Source: Actinomycetes bacterium
GTDB taxonomy: Bacteria > Actinomycetota > Thermoleophilia > Gaiellales > Gaiellaceae
Assembly (NCBI GenBank): GCA_026708005.1
Contig: JAPOVR010000150.1
Location: forward strand, 1 to 38,122
Length of the DNA stretch: 38,122 nt
Direction: 5' to 3'
The number at the start of each line of letters is the position of its first letter. The first letter of the stretch is position 1. This document shows positions 22,157 through 30,067 of this stretch, one piece after another. The notes under the pieces were generated by a model. That model saw only the letters and a list, made by a program, of their open reading frames with translations. It was not told the DNA's origin and ran no database searches. The translations under genes were made by a program, and so were the position numbers.

Positions 22157-23280
22157 CAACCTCGGCCGTAGGTGGCGGCGTCCCCGGGAGGCGCGCTCGA
22201 GCCGCGCGCCCTGCTTGCCGCCTCTGACGCGGACACCGAAGCGGCCGCAGCCCCCACAAACGAGATCTCCTCGCCCTCAAGTTCGGCCACGACCGGATCG
22301 TCGTTGTCCATTGTGCAGAGGAAGGACGTTGTGATGCTCTCGTACTGGGTCTTGGCCTTCGCGTGGGGCGGGTTGTCTCCGTCCTTGTTCGAGGACGGCA
22401 CGGTGTTCGAGCTCGACACGACACGGTTCGGGCTCCTAGAGGCGGCGCCTATTTCGTCGACGATGCGCTCCTTGAGCTCCTCTTCGTCGTCGCTCTCGTC
22501 CTTCCAGTACATCACGGCCTTCGAGCAGTGGTGGGGCGCGAGAAGCACGTTCCAGGCGAGATCGTCGTCCTCGCTGACCCGAAAGATCCGTTCGATGATG
22601 GGGTAAGAGAGGTCTCCGAGGAGAAGCGCTTGGAGCTTCCCGGTTCCGTCGTGAAGCGTCACCTGCATGCCAAGGCTCGTGTCGTTGCGGTCGCCGGCGT
22701 CGTCGTCCTTGAAGGGGGCATGCACGAAAGCGCGGAACTTGTCCGAGACGTCCTCCTCGTCGATCGTGGTCAGCTCGCTGCCGGGAACAGTTAGGCGGTC
22801 AGCGGGAAAGTTCTTGAACGGCTCCTCTTCCAGTAGCTCCGAGTAGCCGAAGATCCTCACGCGACTGCCCGCACCCGGGTCGCCCTGCGCGGCAATCGTC
22901 TCCTTGACGCGGCGCTCGGCCTCCTCCTTGAACGCCTTCGCATCATCGCACAGGTCTTTCTTGTACTCGCGAAAGACACGCGGCGTGAACCAGAGCTCCC
23001 CGATCTCCACCTCCTCAAGCAGTCTCGGGAACTCACGGCAGTGGTCCTGGTCAGGATGCGTAAGAGCGAACGCGTTCAGGTAAGGGCGCCCATCCCTCTT
23101 CGGCAGACGTTCCACGAGCTCGTCGATGACAGGCCAGGTGCGGTCGTCATCGTCTTCAGACCTCTCCAAGTGGTTCACGTCGACCTGAAGGTGGGTCTCG
23201 GAATCGACAACCACAGTTGTGCTATCTCCGTTTGCGACAGGCCAGAAAACCAGGCCGCGCCCAGGAAGATCAAAACTCAT
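22156..23280 (-). CDS. MBL-fold (ComEC-like) metallohydrolase
   Basis: A 374-residue metallo-beta-lactamase-fold protein. Metal-binding motif HPDQDH lies at 75-80 (the common H-x-D-x-D-H variant), NDTSLGMQV at about 199-207, LGDLSY at about 221-226, and PHHCS at 249-253. This arrangement matches the hydrolase domain of ComEC-type proteins. There is no signal peptide or membrane segment, so it is probably cytoplasmic. The last 35 residues are a flexible Ala/Ser/Gly tail ending TYGRG. A GGAGGG ribosome site sits 7 bases before the ATG. Its TGA overlaps the start of the E2-E1-JAB-patatin gene, so the two are translationally coupled. The substrate is unknown; a nucleotide signal or nucleic acid is possible. 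Confidence 0.85.
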   Translation of the reverse strand: MSFDLPGRGLVFWPVANGDSTTVVVDSETHLQVDVNHLERSEDDDDRTWPVIDELVERLPKRDGRPYLNAFALTHPDQDHCREFPRLLEEVEIGELWFTPRVFREYKKDLCDDAKAFKEEAERRVKETIAAQGDPGAGSRVRIFGYSELLEEEPFKNFPADRLTVPGSELTTIDEEDVSDKFRAFVHAPFKDDDAGDRNDTSLGMQVTLHDGTGKLQALLLGDLSYPIIERIFRVSEDDDLAWNVLLAPHHCSKAVMYWKDESDDEEELKERIVDEIGAASRSPNRVVSSSNTVPSSNKDGDNPPHAKAKTQYESITTSFLCTMDNDDPVVAELEGEEISFVGAAAASVSASEAASRARGSSAPPGDAATYGRG

Positions 23281-23585
23281 GATACACCCTCCAAGGTAGT
23301 CGGTCTATTTGATATCCTGACGTCCACGACGCGCTGGACGAGATCGCCGATCACTAACCATCGCCAGCGATACGGGCCGCGGCAGCCGAGAGGGATCCAA
23401 TACCCTTGGGAATCTGGCAAAACTGTAGCGCGTGAAGCGGATGCCGACAACAATGGCGAGACTCCCGACTTTCCCGCTGAAGGCAGCTGCTCACGCGGGT
23501 ACGGCGTAAGCTCCTGCCGCCGCGGCGACACGGAAAAACGGGCAGCTATGCGGCGATGAGCGCTCGTCCGGCTGGTGTCACTTTT

Positions 23586-23605
23586 CCCCGATCATATGAT
23601 CGGGG
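23586..23605. repeat. perfect 20-bp palindrome
   Basis: CCCCGATCATATGATCGGGG is fully self-complementary. It sits right after TGTCACTTTT and lies 306 bases upstream of the MBL gene start, divergent from it. It could be a mobile-element end, an operator, or a hairpin; with no loop or T-run it is not a classical terminator. Confidence 0.7.
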
Positions 23606-23695
23606 CGTCATTGAAGCTGCGTCATGCTCAGCGATGACGGGGCCGCTCGGGGCCTCATTGAAGCAGACCGCAAATGCGATAGGGTTGTGAGCTAC

Positions 23696-23818
23696 GCGGT
23701 CTGCGGGGCGAGACGCAAGCAAGCGGCGGCCCGGTGCCGGCGGCCCGCGGGCTGGGGCACCCTCCACCCGGGTGTTGGCCGCGCAGTGCAGGCTCCACGC
23801 CGGCTCGACCGTGCAAGA
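23696..23818 (+). pseudogene. remnant of a phage-type Cys/His protein gene (terminase small-subunit-like), copy 1
   Basis: The plus strand reads CGARRKQAAARCRRPAGWGT, then HPGVGR; after a one-base shift it continues CRLHAGSTVQ. The Cys...Cys...GWGT-HPGVGR-C-LH-GST pattern is familiar from actinobacterial phage proteins, especially terminase small-subunit-like ones. The frame is broken and the downstream part is not recognisable. The reverse complement of 24891-24999 is a second decayed copy. Confidence 0.5.
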
Positions 23819-24890
23819 GACGCGACCGCGGCCGAGCTGGCCCGCCGCTACCCGGCCGAGACGGGTGTGCAGACGACCGCCGGCGAGTACTGCCACGGGC
23901 GCCTACAGACGCCCGCCGATGCAGGCGAAGCCGAACCCGGGGACAGGCCCCCCTCTCTCATGCACTGGCTGAGAACACGCGACCGGCCGCTGAGCCAGGG
24001 ATGCAAGACCGCCGCGATGATGATCAAACCCGAACTTGGCGCCGAACCGGCCCGGAAGCCAGAGCAATGATGGAGGCGGCCGCTGAAGCCATGCCAGACA
24101 ACCTGGGGCCCACGGCAGACCAGCACGCACCCACCCCAGACATATCCTTGCCAGCCGCCGCCCGCACAGCAACACAGACGGAAACAGGCACCCAGAAGAA
24201 CAAAAGGACACAGACAGAGGATGAGTGCGATCGGCGGGCGGAGGTTCGACGGCCTTTCGCACGGGAGGACGAGTAGCCGCGACCGCCTCGGCCCGGCCCG
24301 TCCGGGCGCTTCCCGCCGGCGCCCCGAGCCGCCGGCGACAGCTGGCCCCACACCCTTTAGAGGTAACAGCGGCAGCCGACCACACCACCGGCTCCTCCCC
24401 CCAAGCCCGGATTCCCTGACCCGGATCGCCGGGGCCAGGCCAGACGGCCCCCGGGTGGCGAGTCGGCCGCGCGCGCAGCGTCCCAGCACTGACAGGCCCG
24501 ACCACCCCCGGCAGCTCGCATCCTGACGACAGACGCGCCCCGTGCCGCCAGGCTCCGCGCCGAGCCGGCCCGGAACAAGCGCCCCGAGACGCAGCCCCCA
24601 ACGCCCGCGCCGGCGGACCGCCGCCGGATGACCGCCCGGACAGACCAGGACGAGAACCGACCCCCGGGCCTGCCCGCCCTGCCCGGCCGCCGCAACAATC
24701 CCGCCCCCAGCGACCGCGGCAGCGACGAGACGGCCCCGGACGCAGGCACCAGCCACTGGGCCGACATACCGCGCCGTCCCCGCCTTCCCGACCGGCCTCC
24801 GAGCAGTGACCGCGACCGCCCCTACTCAAGGAGCCCGGCAGGGATCGCCTCGACCGAGCCGCCGCGAGCCAGCCCAGCCGCAGCCACCCC

Positions 24891-24999
24891 TTGCACAGCC
24901 GAGCCAGCGAGAAGCCTGCACTACAGCGGCCAACACCCGGACGGAGAGCACCCAAGCCCGCCGGTCGCTGTCCGCTCGCGCCCCGCCCCGCACACCGCC
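24891..24999 (-). pseudogene. remnant of the same phage-type gene, copy 2 (inverted)
   Basis: Read on the minus strand, the DNA matches copy 1 over the block GCGGTSTGCGGGGCG, again at CCGGGTGTTGGCCGC, and at GTGCAGGCT...GGCTCG...GTGCAAG. Copy 2 has lost a few bases in the middle and has an in-frame TAG. The two copies form an imperfect inverted repeat about 1.1 kb apart. Confidence 0.5.
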
Positions 25000-25104
25000 C
25001 AGCCCACAACCAGAAATCTGTCATGGCCTGAGCAGGAATCTGTCAGGGCCTGAACCCTCCCGAGGAGCGCGCAAGACCAAAACCATGGCCACACAGGCCA
25101 CTCG

Positions 25105-25203
25105 GTGGGGTAAAACAGCCGCAGAAATGGGGTAACCCCCCGACCAGAAACCCCCGAGAACCGCATCAACAGGCAGCCCCCGCGTTTCGCCAAACCCTCC
25201 TAG
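25105..25203 (+). repeat. mobile-element end, copy B
   Basis: Homologous to 836-932 over its length, ending in the same CCTCCTAG. Directly after it, at 25200-25203, the cobQ C-terminal coding sequence begins. This suggests the element's insertion or an associated deletion removed the front of cobQ. Confidence 0.6.
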
Positions 25204-25421
25204 ATGACGACGGTCTCACTTTAGGCACGTACCTTCACGGCCTCTTCCACAACCGTCCTGTTCGCCGGTCAATACTGCAGTTTGCAGCGCAATGCCAAGG
25301 CGTCACTCTGTCGACCTTCGGGGAAGACATCGAACTCAATGACGAATACGACAAACTAGCGGCATTGGTACGTGATCATATTGATGTAGAGTTGGTTTAC
25401 CACATGGCGAGGTTGACTTAG
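25200..25421 (+). pseudogene. cobQ: cobyric acid synthase C-terminal fragment (5'-truncated)
   Basis: The frame ending at the TAG 25419-25421 translates to DDGLTLGTYLHGLFHNRPVR, followed by ILQFAAQCQGV and a helical end. GTY-HGLF with the following Asn and Arg is the C-terminal signature of CobQ/CbiP, the amidotransferase that makes cobyric acid. Only about 70 residues remain of a protein normally near 500, and the break coincides with the element end at 25203. Its TAG overlaps the GTG of pduX, so the two genes were formerly an operon. Confidence 0.75.
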
Positions 25422-26398
25422 TGAGCCCGGATCAGGCTGCCGACCTCGCTGGACGCTTCTTGGCAACTGGTGCAACTTCGGCCTTCGGCACCTGTGGTGA
25501 ACTTGCCCAGGGGCTCTTGGATGGGACACCAGTGATGGTCACTTGCCCCATTGACCTTTTTTCTCCCGCGACCGTTGAGCTGTCGGAAGGTACAGGTCGA
25601 GTCTATGGTCCTGTTAGCTCGCCGCAGGCAAAACGCGCCGTCGCTAAGTCGCTTGCTCTCTTGGGACACAAGGACACTGACGCACGCCTCCACCTTGCTA
25701 GTTCGATCCCACGAGCAAAGGGAATGGCAAACAGCACTGCGGACATCACGGCAGCAATCGCGGCGAGTGCCGCGGCATCCAGATCGCAGCTTTCAATTCA
25801 ACAGCAGGCGGAGCTAGCATTGGCAGTAGAGCCGAGCGACGGAGTCATGCTGCCCGGAATAGCCCTATTTGACTACAAAGGTGGTCGAATCCTTCAATCC
25901 TTGGGAGCCCCACCACCAATAAGTGTTCTTATATTGGAATTCCCTGAGACCGTTGATACTGAATCGTTCCACACTACCAACCGACATGTAACACTCGAAC
26001 GACAGGCAGCCCGCTTCCGTGAAGCGCTTGCCCTCATCATCAGCGGACTCGAGAGAAGCGAGACCGAACTTATTGGCCGCGGAGCGACGCTGAGTGCTTT
26101 AGGGCATCAAGGAGGCCTCCCGAAGCCTCAGCTATCGGCCGTCATCACTCTTGGCCGTAACGCCGGGGCCGCTGGTGTGACTGTTGCTCATAGTGGGACT
26201 GTTATAGGGGTGTTATTCTCCGAAGACGCAGAACGCGTAGCGTGGGCCTCAGATCAGGCCTCGAAGCGGTTGTCTGGCCTGCAAGCGGTGCACAACCGGC
26301 GGCTCATCGGCAGCGGCGTTCATCAAGAGCCCCCCGAGAACGACCAAGAGATCGGGGTCAGGCGGCTGAGAAGCCTTGGCCACCCCGATCGTCCTTGA
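25421..26398 (+). CDS. pduX: L-threonine kinase (PduX-like GHMP kinase)
   Basis: A 325-residue GHMP-family kinase. GTCGELAQG near residues 23-31 is the hallmark of PduX proteins, and SSIPRAKGMANSTADITAA near 93-111 is the GHMP ATP-binding loop. PduX phosphorylates L-threonine to the phosphothreonine used for the aminopropanol linker of cobalamin. The start is GTG, overlapping the stop of the truncated cobQ by one base. It converges with cobU, and their 3' ends overlap by 41 bases. With the cobQ front end gone, its original promoter has probably been lost, so expression is uncertain. The last 40 residues or so are atypical and may be non-essential. Confidence 0.85.
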   Translation: MSPDQAADLAGRFLATGATSAFGTCGELAQGLLDGTPVMVTCPIDLFSPATVELSEGTGRVYGPVSSPQAKRAVAKSLALLGHKDTDARLHLASSIPRAKGMANSTADITAAIAASAAASRSQLSIQQQAELALAVEPSDGVMLPGIALFDYKGGRILQSLGAPPPISVLILEFPETVDTESFHTTNRHVTLERQAARFREALALIISGLERSETELIGRGATLSALGHQGGLPKPQLSAVITLGRNAGAAGVTVAHSGTVIGVLFSEDAERVAWASDQASKRLSGLQAVHNRRLIGSGVHQEPPENDQEIGVRRLRSLGHPDRP

Positions 26399-26921
26399 CC
26401 TTCAGCGGTAGCCCAGCGACCAGCAAATACACGGCATTCGCTTCTGCGGCTACAAGCTGGTTCACACTGCCAAGCTCATCCGAGTATTCTCGACTCAAGT
26501 TGTTCGCAGGCATCACGCCAAAACCCACTTCGTTGCTGACAACAATCCAGGATGCGTCCCCGTGCCGGTAGAGACTCAAGAGTCCCTCAGCCTCCGATAC
26601 GATAGCATGGCGTGCCGATGTGCGATCTGAACCTCTCAACAGCAGATTGCTGACCCAGAGCGTTAGACAGTCAAGCAGGACCGTCGTGTAGTGAGGCAAC
26701 AGTGGTCTTAACGAGGCCACCAAGTTAGTAGGCTCCTCTAGAGTCTCCCAGTCAGGCGGTCGGCGCTCCCGGTGCGCCTCGATACGGTTTTTCATCTCCT
26801 GGTCACCTGCCTCTGCGGTTGCTACAAAGAGGACACGCTCAGCGCCCTCTGCCAGGTGTTGGGCATAACTGCTCTTCCCCGCTCGCACTCCGCCCAAAAC
26901 AAACGTCAGTCTCTTGCCCAT
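26358..26921 (-). CDS. cobU: adenosylcobinamide kinase / guanylyltransferase
   Basis: About 187 residues from the ATG before GKRLTFVLGGVRAGKSSYA. The P-loop GGVRAGKS lies at about 8-15, the HRERRPPDWETLEEP segment holds the guanylylated His, CLTLWVSNLL forms the Walker-B-like strand, and SNEVGFGVMP and LVAGLPLKVK complete the family signature. It phosphorylates adenosylcobinamide and then transfers GMP to give AdoCbi-GDP. A longer frame to 26969 adds 16 unsupported residues. It is last gene of the minus-strand cobalamin operon, 11 bases after cobC. Confidence 0.9.
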   Translation of the reverse strand: MGKRLTFVLGGVRAGKSSYAQHLAEGAERVLFVATAEAGDQEMKNRIEAHRERRPPDWETLEEPTNLVASLRPLLPHYTTVLLDCLTLWVSNLLLRGSDRTSARHAIVSEAEGLLSLYRHGDASWIVVSNEVGFGVMPANNLSREYSDELGSVNQLVAAEANAVYLLVAGLPLKVKDDRGGQGFSAA

Positions 26922-26932
26922 GTCTTGCTCCC

Positions 26933-27553
26933 TTAGGGAGTTCGCTGCAGGTGGCCAGTGCCGTTGCAAAGCTCCAAGACGCTTCCCTTTGGTTCTTTAC
27001 TGACAACAGAGAGTCCGGCGCAGTCAACTTTGAATTTCCAGAAGTGGTCATCCGCTAGATCCAGCAGGCAGACCAGGAGAGCACGAATGGGGCCTGCATG
27101 GGTAACGATCAGGACGTTGTCGGCAGCGCTTTGATGCCTCATGACCCTTGTAACGAAGCGTCGCACGCGATGCAGCACGTGAAGCGTACTCTCCCCTCCG
27201 GGGGCTGCAAACGTCTGTTCTCTTAAGTCAAGCTGTTCAGCGGAGATGCTCGAAAGCTGCGTCTCGACCTCTTCGAGTGTGAGACCCTCCCATGCCCCGT
27301 AGGAGAACTCACGAAGAGCAGAGTCGGTCTCAATCGCTAGTGCTGTACCCTCGGTTAACACCCTTGCCGTTTCTGTCGCCCGCATGAGGTCACTGCTGTA
27401 TGCGCAAGACAAGTTCTCATCTGCGAGTTCTCTTGCTAGCATCATCACTTGCCATTGTCCGTGCTCGTTGAGTGGTATATCCGAATGGCCCAAGATCCTT
27501 CCGGTCCGGTTCCATTCAGTCTCGCCATGTCTGACAAGGAACCAGCGTCCCAC
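26933..27553 (-). CDS. cobC: alpha-ribazole phosphatase (histidine phosphatase family)
   Basis: A 206-residue histidine-phosphatase. LVRHGETEWN at about 6-15 has the catalytic His. Further family landmarks are YSSDLMRATETA at about 56-67, LREFSYGAWEG at about 83-93 and VTHAGPIRALL at about 153-163. The GTG start has an AGGAG ribosome site 5 bases upstream. Position between cobS and cobU supports the CobC role (dephosphorylation of alpha-ribazole-phosphate or adenosylcobalamin-phosphate) over a general phosphoglycerate mutase. Confidence 0.85.
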   Translation of the reverse strand: MGRWFLVRHGETEWNRTGRILGHSDIPLNEHGQWQVMMLARELADENLSCAYSSDLMRATETARVLTEGTALAIETDSALREFSYGAWEGLTLEEVETQLSSISAEQLDLREQTFAAPGGESTLHVLHRVRRFVTRVMRHQSAADNVLIVTHAGPIRALLVCLLDLADDHFWKFKVDCAGLSVVSKEPKGSVLELCNGTGHLQRTP

Positions 27554-27596
27554 TTTTTCTCCTGACCCACCGATCGCCCAAGCTTGCCACAGCCTT

Positions 27597-28358
27597 CTAC
27601 CACAGTGCTGGTTGGCACAGATCGGAAACGAAGCTATAGAGAACTATACCAATCAGCAGCACAGTCACCTCAGCTGTCTCGTTCACCGCTCCATACGTGT
27701 CTCCAGTCATCCCGTCCAACATTCTTGCAATCCAGCAAGCAGTCCCCAAGGACACTGCGCCAGCCGCGGCCACTAGAAGCAACCCGCCAACTCCAAACAA
27801 CAAACTTGCCGCAACTGCAGCAGTGGCTGCTCCGGATATAATGTGCCATCGACTCTTTCCCTTCTGAAAGGCTCTGCCGGCTCCTTCCTGTCTGGCATAG
27901 GGAAAGGCCTCCATTGTCGATACCATCCCAAATCGGGACAGACAAGGAAACAAGACCAGCAGACTGACACGTGCGTCATCAGGTATGCTAACTAAGAGAG
28001 CCCACTTCGTTAACAGTAGAGCAGTTCCACCAATTACTGCGAATGCGCCTACATGGGTGTCTTTGAGAATCTCTAGTCGCTTTGCCGGAGAGTTGCCTCC
28101 AACCAGGCCGTCGCAAGAATCCAAGAAGCCTTCCGTATGGAGCGCCCGTGTGAGCACCAGTAGTGCCACGATAAGGAGCGCGCCGACTAGCGGTAGTGGC
28201 AAGATTTGCCGTGTGCCAAAATCAAGGCCTGCCAAAAGACCGCCCAACGCCAAACCAACCAAAGGAAAGTAGGCGCGCGCTGGGCCCATTCTCTGCTTGC
28301 CACTAGGTGCCATTGGAAATACTGTCAAGAACCCAACAGCAAGTCGGAATTGAAGCAT
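27597..28358 (-). CDS. cobS: adenosylcobinamide-GDP ribazoletransferase (cobalamin synthase)
   Basis: A 253-residue integral membrane protein with the family's N-terminal FRLAVGFLTVFP, the catalytic acidic block HTEGFLDSCDGLVGG at about residues 93-107, and KDTHVGAFAV at about 118-127, followed by several hydrophobic helices. It joins AdoCbi-GDP to alpha-ribazole in the membrane. The ATG is preceded by GGAG 9 bases away. It is the usual length and lies 14 bases after cobT and 43 before cobC, consistent with one transcript. Confidence 0.9.
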   Translation of the reverse strand: MLQFRLAVGFLTVFPMAPSGKQRMGPARAYFPLVGLALGGLLAGLDFGTRQILPLPLVGALLIVALLVLTRALHTEGFLDSCDGLVGGNSPAKRLEILKDTHVGAFAVIGGTALLLTKWALLVSIPDDARVSLLVLFPCLSRFGMVSTMEAFPYARQEGAGRAFQKGKSRWHIISGAATAAVAASLLFGVGGLLLVAAAGAVSLGTACWIARMLDGMTGDTYGAVNETAEVTVLLIGIVLYSFVSDLCQPALW

Positions 28359-28372
28359 TGCTCGCTTCTCCT

Positions 28373-29479
28373 TCAGTCTTCTGGCTCCCTGTTAGAGACA
28401 TCCGCTTCCGCAAAGGTCGCCATTTCCGCCAGGCACTGTGCAGCTGCTTCAAGTAGCCCCATTGCCAGCACCGCTCCTGTACCCTCACCTAGTCTCATAC
28501 CGAGATCAAGGAGAGGCTCTAGGCCTAAGTGTGAAAGGACGAGTCGATGTCCTGGTTCGGCTGACAAGTGCCCGGCAAAGATATAGTCCCCCACGGTAGG
28601 ACATAGGCTGTGGGCGATGAGAGCGGCGGCACCTGAAACGAAGCCGTCCAGGACGACGGCCCGGCGTGCGAAGGCGCCACCTAGCACCAAACCGGCCAAC
28701 ACACCAATTTCTAAGCCGCCGACCTTTGAGAGTACATCGAGCCCGTCGGCCACATCGGGCTGGTTCACCTCCAAGGCGCGCTCGACACAGGACACCTTGT
28801 GAGCCAGCTCCTGGTCGTCCCGTCCTGTACCACGGCCAGTTGTCTCACTCGGCGACCTCCGCATAACTGCTGCTGTGATAGCGCTGGAAGGAGTGGTACT
28901 GCCTATGCCCATATCGCCGGTCCCTATGAGATCAGCCCCAGCCTCAGCAGCCTCCAATGCAATAGCGACGCCTGCGCGCACACAGGCCTTAGCCTCCCCC
29001 CTTGTCATTGCCGGGCCTCGTGTTATGTCGCCACTACACCGCCTTACAGAAACGACCCTCAGATCGCGGTGATCAGGCAACGGCCCTACCATGCCCGCGT
29101 CCACGATCTCCAGGTCCACCCCCGCCCTTCTCGCCATGCAGTTGATTGCAGCTCCGCCAGCCAAGAAGTTGGCAACCATTTGGGCTGTCACCTCCTGAGG
29201 GTAACTGGTGACACCCTGTGTGACCACGCCGTGATCTGCTGCGACGACGACGATCAGCTTCTTACGGACTGCAGGCCGTTCAACACCAAATGCCCCCGCC
29301 AACTTGATTCCTGCCTCTTCAAGCCGACCCAAGCTTCCAGGCGGCTTCGTTAAGTGAGTCTGCCGAAGCCCGGCGAGCCGTTCCGCCTCCCGGTCAGACG
29401 GCCTCACTTGCGCGCTTATCTCCTCGAGTGCCATCGCAGCCACTTCATGTTGAGACGCTGCCATATTTTGGTTATCCAT
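28373..29479 (-). CDS. cobT: nicotinate-nucleotide:dimethylbenzimidazole phosphoribosyltransferase
   Basis: About 368 residues from the ATG at 29479, which has AAAGGA 4 bases upstream. LTKPPGSLGRLEE, AADHGVVTQGVTSYPQEVT and GTGDMGIGSTTPSSA are strong CobT motifs. The C-terminal segment GHRLVLSHLGLEPLLDLGMR then GEGTGA holds the catalytic Glu. It makes alpha-ribazole-phosphate, the lower-ligand precursor. An open frame continues upstream to 29662, but that extra piece has no CobT similarity. Full length for the family. Confidence 0.9.
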   Translation of the reverse strand: MDNQNMAASQHEVAAMALEEISAQVRPSDREAERLAGLRQTHLTKPPGSLGRLEEAGIKLAGAFGVERPAVRKKLIVVVAADHGVVTQGVTSYPQEVTAQMVANFLAGGAAINCMARRAGVDLEIVDAGMVGPLPDHRDLRVVSVRRCSGDITRGPAMTRGEAKACVRAGVAIALEAAEAGADLIGTGDMGIGSTTPSSAITAAVMRRSPSETTGRGTGRDDQELAHKVSCVERALEVNQPDVADGLDVLSKVGGLEIGVLAGLVLGGAFARRAVVLDGFVSGAAALIAHSLCPTVGDYIFAGHLSAEPGHRLVLSHLGLEPLLDLGMRLGEGTGAVLAMGLLEAAAQCLAEMATFAEADVSNREPED

Positions 29480-30067
29480 TTGTCCTTTCTTTTCACCACC
29501 CATAAGAACGGTCGATTTTCCTAAGCCCTGCCTCCTAAGAGACCAAACCTTTGCTGCTGCCGACTGACAATCCATGATTCTATTCTCTGCTGCGAGTATG
29601 ACCTCCTCACCCTTCGTCAGCCAAAAGAATGCGAATGCATGGAACTCCAGTCCGAACACCACTCCCTGGCTTTTGTCTCATGGGCCCCACATCCTCCAGT
29701 GTTCGCTTCTAGCCATTTCTGCGCATTTCACTCCCCGGAAGGCCAACTAGCGGAGCCAGCCTGACCGCCTGTTTTGCCCCGCCTCCAGCCGGCCCTATAT
29801 TCCCGGCAACCAGCTGCAAGCACGCTCTATTGTCAGGCTTCTTGTTCTCGTGGCTCCGATTCGCCAACTCACCACCACCGTAGCGCAGCAGCCGCTCTAC
29901 TCCTTCCCTTGGCGTCAAACCTCATGAGCGAACCTGTTCCAATCGATCGCCCTCTTCAGCCTCGAAAGACCCCCCTAAAGCGACGGCCGCTCACGGCCAA
30001 CCGCTGAATAAAAGCGCCAATATACGCTCTTTCGTCTGCCTATCGGCCACCCCAGGATATACAGGGC
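29480..30067. other. intergenic stretch between cobT and btuD
   Basis: About 590 bases with no gene I recognise. A 69-codon minus frame (29709-29918) and short frames that run into cobT have no family signature. It may hold remains of a deleted corrinoid gene. I see no second cobalamin riboswitch box here. Confidence 0.35.

Larger units (their letters stand above)
23281..25104. other. decayed mobile/phage interval without intact genes
   Basis: No intact gene. Contents I can identify are the promoter-side region of the MBL operon (23281-23560), a perfect 20-bp palindrome at 23586-23605 next to TGTCACTTTTCCCC, and a direct repeat TCATTGAAGC at 23609-23618 and 23655-23664. There are also two inverted remnants of a phage-type Cys/His protein gene (23696-23818 and 24891-24999), and a repeated ATCTGTCAKGGCCTGA (25017-25032 and 25038-25053). 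The long frames here are high-GC noise. Confidence 0.5.

Noticed and set aside
23609..23664. Short direct repeats (TCATTGAAGC twice) considered as a CRISPR-like or iteron array.
   Set aside because: Only two copies of ten bases without regular spacing; no array and no cas genes in the window.
23848..25024. Long overlapping open frames of 300-370 codons on the minus strand.
   Set aside because: They are Gly/Arg/Cys/Ala-rich, mutually overlapping, lack ribosome sites and motifs, and cover decayed phage-type remnants; composition artefacts.
29480..29662. N-terminal extension of CobT by 61 residues.
   Set aside because: A good ribosome site and the family's normal N-terminus point to the ATG at 29479; the extension has no CobT similarity.
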